Source: DASPKX01 sp035627835 (GTDB taxonomy: Bacteria > Verrucomicrobiota > Verrucomicrobiia > Limisphaerales > SXQI01). Taken from it: DNA of 29,334 bases. Within the stretch, counting starts at the first letter, position 1. Each line of letters begins with the position of its first letter. The notes below the pieces were generated by a model. The model did not search any database and was not told where the DNA came from. It saw nothing but the letters and a program-made list of their open reading frames with translations. Positions 22,863 through 29,334 of the stretch are shown in pieces. The DNA lies in the NCBI GenBank assembly GCA_035627835.1, contig DASPKX010000020.1, forward strand, positions 1 through 29,334. Reading direction: 5' to 3'. The translations under genes and the position numbers were made by a program.

Positions 22863-23933
22863 ATGAACGCTCCCAAGCTTCTTCACCGTCTTCTTACAGC
22901 GTTCGGCCCCAGCGGCGCTGAAGAAAGCATCCAGCGAGTGGTGCACGCTGAGATCAAAGATGTGGCTTCCAGTTGCACCGTCGATGCCCATGGCAATCTT
23001 CTCGCGACATTGAATCCTGACGCCCCCATGCGCGTTATCATCGCTGCGCACTGCGATCAGATCGGCTTCCTTGTGCAGAGGGTTGATTCGGATGGATTTT
23101 TGTTTGTGAAGAGCCTCGGAGGAGGCGATGAAGCCGCTCTGGCTGGAACGCGCGTCCTAGTGCGGACACCGGACGGGTCTTTGCGCCCTGGCGTTATTGG
23201 GAAAAAGGCAACCCACCTTGAGACGAAAAAGGAGCGCGACACTGTCCCGACGAAGAATGATATCTGGATTGATATCGGAGCTGGATCGCAGGAAGAGGCT
23301 GAAAAAGCTGCGCCCATCGGAACATTTGTCACTTTTGAGCCGAGCCTCACTTCTTTGTCCGAGCATCTTGTAGCCGCTCCGGCACTCGACAACCGCCTTG
23401 GCCTTTACGTCGCGGTTGAGGCATTCAAGCGGTTAGCGAAGGCTCAGGTGAAAGCCGCTATCACGCTGGCGAGCACGGTGCAGGAGGAGCTGGGGAGCCG
23501 TGGGGCGATCACCGCGACACAGGCGCTCAAGCCCCATATAGGCGTGGTGATTGACACTGCGAACGCCACCGATGAGCCGAGCAAAGTGAAGCAATCGGAC
23601 GAAAGATGCTCGTTGGGAGCAGGCCCCACCCTGCCGGTCGGCCCAAACATCAATCGAACTCTTCTGCGCTCCTTCGAAGCTACCGCCAAAGAAAAGCAGA
23701 TTCAGGTTCAACGGACCCCGTCAGCAGACCTGGAAAGCAATGACGCTAAAGAGATACAGGTCGCGGCGTCCGCCGTCGCGGTGGTGAGCGTTGGGCTTCC
23801 CCTGCGGTACATGCACACGCCTGCAGAGGTGGCTGACCTGAGGGATGCTGAAGCCGCCATTGAGTTGATTGCAGAAACCCTCTTGCACAAGCTTCCAAAT
23901 AGCCCTGAAGAGCTTGCTCCGTTCCGTTTGTGA
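22863..23933 (+). CDS. M42 family glutamyl aminopeptidase / deblocking aminopeptidase
   Basis: A 356-aa dinuclear-metal aminopeptidase of the M42 (TET-type) family, normally a dodecameric cytosolic enzyme that trims peptides. The metal and catalytic residues are all visible: His63 and Asp65 in AAHCDQIGF, Asp176 in ALDNRLG, the Glu208-Glu209 pair in TVQEELGSRG, Asp231 in VVIDTAN and His318 in RYMHTPAEV. The first motif reads HCDQIG where many family members have HMDEIG. The start follows the strong hairpin by 11 bases, with no clear ribosome binding site. Such enzymes degrade peptides released by proteasomes in archaea, so a link with the proteasome operon 17 kb away is conceivable but unproven. 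Confidence 0.92.
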   Translation: MNAPKLLHRLLTAFGPSGAEESIQRVVHAEIKDVASSCTVDAHGNLLATLNPDAPMRVIIAAHCDQIGFLVQRVDSDGFLFVKSLGGGDEAALAGTRVLVRTPDGSLRPGVIGKKATHLETKKERDTVPTKNDIWIDIGAGSQEEAEKAAPIGTFVTFEPSLTSLSEHLVAAPALDNRLGLYVAVEAFKRLAKAQVKAAITLASTVQEELGSRGAITATQALKPHIGVVIDTANATDEPSKVKQSDERCSLGAGPTLPVGPNINRTLLRSFEATAKEKQIQVQRTPSADLESNDAKEIQVAASAVAVVSVGLPLRYMHTPAEVADLRDAEAAIELIAETLLHKLPNSPEELAPFRL

Positions 23934-23938
23934 GCAAC

Positions 23939-23962
23939 AAAAAACCCGCTCATGAGAGCGGG
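23939..23962 (-). terminator. Intrinsic terminator of the DUF883 gene
   Basis: Read on the minus strand, CCCGCTC and GAGCGGG (23962-23945) form a 7-bp stem with a 4-base loop, followed by six T residues (23944-23939). It lies 27 bases after the DUF883 stop. For the convergent M42 gene it gives a hairpin without a long T run. Confidence 0.78.
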
Positions 23963-23988
23963 CGCAAAACAAACGCGTGGCTTCTGCT

Positions 23989-24228
23989 TCACTTGCGAGG
24001 CAGGAGCAGGCCGAGAGCCAAGCCAATGCCCGCAGCGATCCCGATCGCGGCCCATGGGTTCTCATGAACGAGGCGATCTGTCTCTTGCGCGGCGGCTTTG
24101 GTTTTGTCCACCAGCATCGATTGGATTTCTTGCAGTGAATATTTTCCGCTGCTGATCCCCTCCTGAATCTGGTCGGTGATTGATTCTAAGGCGTCCTGTG
24201 CGTCTTCCCGTGTCCTTGGCGTGTCCAT
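23989..24228 (-). CDS. DUF883 (ElaB/YqjD-like) membrane-anchored protein
   Basis: A 79-aa protein. A charged helical N-terminus (MDTPRTREDAQDALESITDQ) and a coiled-coil-like middle lead to ENPWAAIGIAAGIGLALGLLLPRK, a C-terminal glycine-rich transmembrane helix with a basic end. This is the layout of the ElaB/YqjD/DUF883 family, whose characterised Escherichia coli members bind ribosomes at the inner membrane in stationary phase. The usual W-x-x-(L/I)-G-x-A-x-G pattern is present. The ATG at 24228 was chosen because the upstream extension to 24309 has no family likeness. It is divergent from the acetyltransferase gene. Confidence 0.83.
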   Translation of the reverse strand: MDTPRTREDAQDALESITDQIQEGISSGKYSLQEIQSMLVDKTKAAAQETDRLVHENPWAAIGIAAGIGLALGLLLPRK

Positions 24229-24406
24229 AATTTTAACTGGTTTTTTACCTGCCCTCAGGGTTGCGAAATGCTCACCCCGCTGGAATCGGGCGCTTGCCTT
24301 AATTTGCAATCAGGGGATTGGCCGACTCATCTGATCGCACCAAAATTGGCCAAGGGCCTGGCAAAATCTGCAAAGCTCGCCGAGCGTTCTGACGCCACCT
24401 TGGGGC

Positions 24407-27120
24407 ATGTCAGTCCAAGCGACCCTGAACCGAATCAGCACTGTGGAGCGAGTCATGCGTGGTCATTTCGAAAATTTGTTTTCACCAAGATCTGTGGCCT
24501 TGATCGGAGCGACCGAGGCGGTCGGAAGCGTCGGCAGGGCCTTGATGGAAAATCTCAAAGCATTCCCGGGCCAGCTTTATCCGGTGAATCCCAAACGGCC
24601 AACCGTCCTGGGAGTGCCTGCCTTCCCGACAGTTGGCGACATCCCTGAACGAGTGGATTTGGCGGTCATTGCGACGCCCGCCGCAAGTGTTCCCGGCATT
24701 TTGCGCGATTGCGCGGCGGTCCAAATCAAGACGGTGGTCATTATCTCGGCCGGCTTTCGCGAAGCGGGCGCGACCGGGTGCGCTTTGGAACAAGAGGCGC
24801 TGAAAATCGCGAGGGAGGCAGGGATGCGCATCCTCGGCCCGAACTGCCTGGGCGTCATGGCTCCGCATCAAGGGCTCAATGCGACCTTCGGTTCACGCAT
24901 CGCGCAGCCCGGCAATATTGCCTTTCTGAGCCAGAGCGGCGCGCTGTGCACCGCGGTTCTGGATTGGAGTTATAAACAACAAATTGGGTTCAGCGCATTC
25001 ATCTCCATCGGGTGCATGCTGGACATCAATTGGGGCGACCTGATCACCTGGTTTGGCAACGATCCACGCACCAAGAGCATCGTGTTGTATATGGAATCCG
25101 TCGGGGATGCGCGGTCGTTCCTTTCTGCGGCGCGGGAAGTCTCCCTCACGAAACCGATCATCGTAATTAAAGGTGGCCGCACCGCTGAGGCCTCGAAAGC
25201 GGCAGCTTCACACACAGGCTCGATGACCGGCAGCGACGATGTTCTCGACGCCGCCTTCCGGCGAGCGGGCGTGCTGCGCGTTAACAGCATTGAAGAACTA
25301 TTCGACATGGCGGAACTGCTCGCGAAGCAGCCGCGCCCACACGGCCCGCGCCTGGCTATTGTCACGAACGCGGGGGGACCAGCGGTGCTGGCCACAGATA
25401 TGCTCGTAACTGAAGGCGGGGAGCTGGCGCCACTTGCCCGTGAAACGGTGGAGGAGTTCAATAAAATGCTCCCGCCTCATTGGAGCCACAATAACCCAAT
25501 CGACATTCTGGGAGATGCAGGTCCGGAAACATACGGCAAAGCGCTGAAGCTTGCGCTCGCTGACCCGACGACAGACGGGGCTCTCGTGATCCTCACCCCT
25601 CAGGCGATGACCAATCCGACAGCGTGCGCGAAAGCCATAGCAGAAGCGGCCCGCAACGCAGCCAAGCCTGTGCTTGCGAGCTGGATGGGGGCTTCCGAAG
25701 TCGAGCCCGGGCGGCAGATCCTGCTATCTTCGGGGATACCGAGCTACGAATACCCTGACGCCGCCGCGCGTGCTTTTCAATACATGTGGCGGTATTCGTG
25801 GGCGTTGAAAGCTCTCTACGAAACGCCGAATCTGGTGGCTGACCTGGTCACGCCAGAAACACGTCGGGCTGTGGCTACGGCGCTGGGCGAAGTTCGCTCC
25901 TCTGGCCGGACGTTGCTGACAGAGAAAGAGGCGAAGGGGCTCCTTTCGCTTTACGGGATTCCAACGGTGGATTCACCAGTGGCCACATCCGAGGAGGAAG
26001 CTGTCACGTTGGCCTCGCAGTTTGGTTATCCAGTCGTGGCCAAACTCCATTCTGAGAGCCTTACGCACAAGACCGATGTGGCGGAGTTCATCTCGACTTG
26101 CGCGACGAGAATGCTGTTCGCGAGGCCTGGAGGAAAATTCGCGACTCTGTGACCGCGCTCAAAGGGGCTGAACATTTCCAAGGCGTTTCGGTGCAGCGAA
26201 TGATCAAATCATCCGGCTGCGAGCTGATCATCGGCAGCAGTGTGGACCCACAATTCGGGCCCGTCATAATGTTTGGCGCTGGAGGACAGCTCACCGAGAT
26301 CATGAAGGACACGGCGGTGGGGCTTCCTCCGCTCAACGCGACCCTTGCCCGGCGAATGATGCAGCGGACACGCATCTATAAGGCATTGCTCGGGGTTCGA
26401 GGCCGCAAGCCGGTGAAACTGGAAGCTCTGGAAGGATTGCTGGTGCGCTTCAGCCAACTCGTGCTGGAGCACCCGGTCATTCAAGAGATCGAGATTAACC
26501 CGCTGCTTGCCTCCAGTGAGCATCTGGTGGCGTTGGATGCGCGTGTGATTCTGCATCCAGCCAACGAAACCACTTTGCCGACACCGGCGATTCGCCCTTA
26601 TCCGATCGAGTATGTCTCAAGCTGGACCTTGTCCGACCGCCTGCCCGTCACGATCCGTCCGATCCGTCCAGAAGACGAACCGATGCTGGTTGCCTTCCAC
26701 AAGACATTATCCGAGCGGACGGTGTACTACCGCTACTTCTCGACCCTCCAGCTGAGCGAACGCATCGCGCACGAACGCCTCACGCGCGTCTGCTTCAATG
26801 ATTACGACCGCGAGATAGCGCTAGTCGCGGAGATCAGCGGGCCGGAGGGGCTGCGTCAGATCATTGGAGTCGGCAGACTGACGCGCCTGGATTCACGTTC
26901 TGAAGCTGAGTTCGCCGTGGTGGTGAGTGACGCCTACCAAGGACAAGGATTGGGGACTGAGCTGCTCCGGCGGTTAACCGAAATTGGCAAACGGGAGGGA
27001 GTCACTCGGGTGACAGGCCATATTCTGCCCGATAACAGCGCGATGCAAAAAGTCGCCCGCGACCTTGGCTACACAATTCGGCGCGCGCCGGGCGAGTACA
27101 AAGCCGAAATCGGAGTCTGA
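24407..27120 (+). pseudogene. PatZ-like acyl-CoA synthetase/GNAT lysine acetyltransferase, one-base frameshift
   Basis: Two frames together give a protein of about 904 aa, close to the length of PatZ/Pat-type protein lysine acetyltransferases. Frame one (24407 to about 26080) has the CoA-binding domain (FSPRSVALIGATEAVGSVG), the succinyl-CoA-ligase-like domain with FLSQSGALCTAVLDW and SHTGSMTGSDDVLDAAFRRAG, and the start of the ATP-grasp domain (YPVVAKLHSESLTHKTDV). Frame two (about 26081-27120) continues ATP-grasp and ends with a GNAT domain (VTIRPIRPEDEPML, YQGQGLGTELLRRL). Adding one G at 26080/26081 restores KTDVGGVHLDLRDENAV, a typical family sequence. The ATG at 24455 (MRGHFENLF) with GGAG upstream is an alternative start. 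The gene is either recently broken or affected by a read error. Confidence 0.88.
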
Positions 27121-27167
27121 TCCGACACCGGGAGGCGGGGAACAGCTCTGTGCCCATATGATTGCCA

Positions 27168-27210
27168 GGGGGTAAATCGAAGATTTTCGGGTTTACCCCT
27201 CTTTCTTTCC
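27168..27210 (+). terminator. Intrinsic terminator after the acetyltransferase gene
   Basis: GGGGGTAAA (27168-27176) pairs with TTTACCCCT (27192-27200). An inner CGAA/TTCG stem with a 4-base loop extends the hairpin after a small internal bulge. A T-rich tail, TCTTTCTTT, follows. It separates the acetyltransferase gene from the secretion genes. Confidence 0.7.
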
Positions 27211-27306
27211 AAATGGTTACGGGTTAGGCTTTCAGCCCTCCGGAAGGAAACGCGCTTCACGCGCAACTTTCTGGCGTTTAGGTTGTTTGTAAGCTCTGTA
27301 ACACGC

Positions 27307-29037
27307 ATGGCGTTCCAGTCTATTAAGAATATTCTTGAGACAGCGGGCCTGGCCACCGCTGCTCAGTTTGATGAATGGCGCAAAGCGTGGCGCACCGCCA
27401 CCGAGGCGGGCTCCACGGAACCGCTCCTTTCATTCTTCAGCCGCGAAGCTGGAATCTCCGAAGATGCGTTTCTACAAAGGTTGGCCACAGCCCTGCGCTG
27501 GCCGTACATCGACCTGGCACACACCACGGTCGAACCTGACGCCCGCAAGCGAATCTCCACGAAAGTGGCATTCCAGCATTTCGTGCTGCCGGTCGCGTTC
27601 GTGAACAACCGTTTGCAGGTGGCGGTAAGCAATCCCTTTGACACCAGCCTGCTGAACGCCGTCACTTTCAACGCTCAAGGCCCTGTTGAATTTGCGCTGG
27701 CCCCACGCGCGGAGATCGAAAAGGCGCTGAAGAAGTATTACGGCGTTGGCGCTGAAACCCTCGACGAGATGGCCGAGGACGATAGTGGGGACCTCTTAGT
27801 GGGTGATGAGAAGGAAATCACCGAAGGGGACCAGGAAGCAAGCGTCATCAAGTTCGTCAACCAGATCATTTGGGAGGCGTATAAGGATCGCGCGACGGAC
27901 ATTCATTTCGAGCCTGCGGAAGACGAATTGCGCATCCGTTACCGCGTGGACGGCATCCTGCATCAAACGCCGATGCCGCCGCAGTTGAAGCGATATCAAT
28001 CGGCGCTCATCTCTCGCATCAAGGTCATGTCGGGGATGAACATCGCTGAGAAGCGCCTCCCGCAGGACGGACGCATCAATGTTCGAATCAAGGGGGAGGA
28101 AATTGACATCCGCGTTTCGACTGTGCCGACCGTTTACGGGGAGAGCGTGTCGTTGCGCTTGCTGACGCGCGGTAAAATCTTCCTAAGCCTCGATAAGCTT
28201 GGGTTTGCGCCTGAGGAAGAATCGCAGCTGCGCGATCTGGTGGTGAAGCCCCACGGCATCGTGCTGGTCACTGGGCCTACGGGCGCTGGCAAATCGACCT
28301 CTCTTTACGCCTTTCTCAGCACGATCAACTCGGTTCACAAACGGATTATCACGATTGAGGAGCCGGTAGAATACGAGCTGAAAGGCATCAACCAAATCGC
28401 AGTTCGCTCCGATATCGGGCTCACGTTCGCGATGGGCCTCCGCCATATTCTCCGGCAAGACCCGAACGTGATCATGGTCGGCGAAATTCGTGACCTTGAG
28501 ACGGCTGAAATCGCGATTCGCGCGGCGCTAACGGGTCACTTGGTCTTCAGCACGCTGCACACAAACGATGCTCCAAGCGCGTTTACGCGTTTGATCGACA
28601 TGGGGATCGAGCCGTTCCTGGTTGCCTCTTCCGTCGAGGCGATCCTGGCGCAACGCCTCGTCCGCACCATCTGCAAGCACTGCAAGGTGGAGCAGAAAGT
28701 GGAGCGCGATTACCTGGTTAAGATTGGCTTCCCTGAGGACGAGATCGACACGGCGAAGTTTTACAAGGGGGCAGGCTGCGAGCAGTGCCGGCAGCTTGGC
28801 TACCAGGGTCGGTTGGGCATTTACGAATTGCTGGTCCTGAATGAAGCCATCCGGCCGCTCATTCTTTCGCGCGCAACGGCCTCAACAATTGCGCAACGCG
28901 CGATCGAAAACGGCATGCGCACGCTGCGAGTGGATGGATGGCGCAAGGTCAAAGCTGGCTTGACCACTATCGAAGAGGTTCTCCGCGTCACCCAGACCGA
29001 AGAGCATCTCGGGGCATTAATCGAGGACAGCAAATAG
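27307..29037 (+). CDS. gspE: GspE/PilB-family secretion or pilus assembly ATPase
   Basis: A 576-aa hexameric ATPase that powers a type II secretion system or type IV pilus from the cytoplasmic side. An N-terminal GspE_N domain (about residues 40-145) precedes the core. The core shows the Walker A box GPTGAGKST (323-331), the Asp box ITIEEPVEYEL (348-358), the Walker B region VGEIRD (391-396), the His box TGHLVFSTLHTNDA and a zinc tetracysteine C-x2-C/C-x2-C (Cys456, 459, 491, 494). All ATPase elements are intact. The ATG at 27307 gives a family-like start (MAFQSIKNIL); a TTG at 27283 is less likely. GspE and PilB are hard to separate by sequence. The GspL/PilM-like gene that follows fits either. 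Confidence 0.9.
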   Translation: MAFQSIKNILETAGLATAAQFDEWRKAWRTATEAGSTEPLLSFFSREAGISEDAFLQRLATALRWPYIDLAHTTVEPDARKRISTKVAFQHFVLPVAFVNNRLQVAVSNPFDTSLLNAVTFNAQGPVEFALAPRAEIEKALKKYYGVGAETLDEMAEDDSGDLLVGDEKEITEGDQEASVIKFVNQIIWEAYKDRATDIHFEPAEDELRIRYRVDGILHQTPMPPQLKRYQSALISRIKVMSGMNIAEKRLPQDGRINVRIKGEEIDIRVSTVPTVYGESVSLRLLTRGKIFLSLDKLGFAPEEESQLRDLVVKPHGIVLVTGPTGAGKSTSLYAFLSTINSVHKRIITIEEPVEYELKGINQIAVRSDIGLTFAMGLRHILRQDPNVIMVGEIRDLETAEIAIRAALTGHLVFSTLHTNDAPSAFTRLIDMGIEPFLVASSVEAILAQRLVRTICKHCKVEQKVERDYLVKIGFPEDEIDTAKFYKGAGCEQCRQLGYQGRLGIYELLVLNEAIRPLILSRATASTIAQRAIENGMRTLRVDGWRKVKAGLTTIEEVLRVTQTEEHLGALIEDSK

Positions 29038-29053
29038 AGGCTCTCTCAACTGA

Positions 29054-29334
29054 GTGAAGGCGAAAAAAATTCATTCCTGCAACGTCCTGGACCTTGCCCA
29101 CGAGCAACCGCGCCTCTGGCGTTTTGATGCGCGAAACGGCGGAGTAAAGCTGGATGGCGAGATGCCGATCACGCCGGGCACACCAGTGCCTCCCCGGGTG
29201 GGAGCCAAAGGTTGGCAGTCACTCTTTCGCACACGGCTAAACATTGTCTGGATTCCGAGCGACCAGCTTTTCCTGAGGGTTCTGCAGCTGCCCGCGTCCG
29301 ACATCACTGAACTCGTGTCGATGCTGGAATTCCA
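29054..29334 (+). CDS. GspL/PilM-like secretion platform protein (partial, runs off the right edge)
   Basis: An open frame starting with GTG 16 bases after the ATPase stop and reaching the window end, 93 residues visible. It has a basic start (KAKKIHSCNVLDL), then LWRFDARNGGVKLDG and finally VWIPSDQLFLRVLQLPASDITELVSMLEFQ. This last stretch resembles the first subdomain of the actin-like GspL/PilM proteins, where the chain reads FLR-x-LQLP followed by a helix ending in M-x-E-x-Q. Position next to the ATPase supports this. The C-terminal part is missing, so GspL and PilM cannot be told apart. An ATG in MPITPGTPVP is an alternative but less likely start. Confidence 0.65.
   Translation, partial: MKAKKIHSCNVLDLAHEQPRLWRFDARNGGVKLDGEMPITPGTPVPPRVGAKGWQSLFRTRLNIVWIPSDQLFLRVLQLPASDITELVSMLEF

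Noticed and set aside
1..29334. CRISPR array, insertion sequence or prophage
   Set aside because: No regularly spaced repeats of CRISPR size, no transposase or integrase-like frame and no terminal inverted repeats were seen.

Overview
This window is from a Gram-negative bacterium, most likely a member of the Verrucomicrobia (Pedosphaera/Limisphaera-like). I infer this from a Pup/UBact-proteasome operon whose modifier ends in RTGQ, large secreted FG-GAP and RCC1 proteins, DUF1080 and DUF3500 proteins, and a general lack of strong Shine-Dalgarno sequences. No 16S gene is present, so the lineage call is inference.

Positions 1-5589 (minus strand) hold a complete bacterial proteasome/protein-tagging operon in the order ARC/Mpa ATPase, Dop deamidase/depupylase, a 56-residue Pup/UBact modifier, PrcB, PrcA and PafA ligase. 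PafA runs off the left edge. The last four genes are chained by ATGA start/stop overlaps. Dop would convert the C-terminal Gln of the modifier to Glu, PafA would ligate it to target lysines, and ARC would unfold tagged proteins into the PrcBA chamber.

Positions 5704-8074 (minus) hold a tightly packed trio: a GIY-YIG nuclease-like protein, a family-2 glycosyltransferase and a SAM methyltransferase. Positions 8163-13342 (plus) hold two exported proteins: a 1052-aa FG-GAP/VCBS repeat protein and an RCC1-repeat protein broken by a one-base frameshift.

Positions 13343-17966 look like an accessory patch. It has an uncharacterised protein, an HNH endonuclease, a DUF1444 protein and an orphan topoisomerase-type zinc ribbon on the minus strand. 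Diverging from these is an uncharacterised plus-strand gene, flanked by an operator-like inverted repeat in front and a 10-bp phased repeat array at its 3' end.

Positions 17967-24228 return to housekeeping and secreted genes: a DUF3500 protein, a TRAM/Fe-S RNA uridine methyltransferase (RlmD/TrmA family), a small LuxR-type HTH protein, a DUF4252 protein, a tandem DUF1080 protein, a very unusual 47-aa Asn/Gln-rich microprotein, an M42 aminopeptidase and a DUF883 membrane protein. Positions 24407-27120 hold a PatZ-like acyl-CoA synthetase/GNAT lysine acetyltransferase, also split by a single-base frameshift. Positions 27307-29334 begin a type II secretion/type IV pilus operon (GspE/PilB ATPase, then a partial GspL/PilM-like gene).

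The items most worth a second look are the modifier/proteasome operon, whose ATPase has an atypical C-terminus; the Asn-rich microprotein; the phased repeats; and the two frameshifts, which may be sequencing errors.
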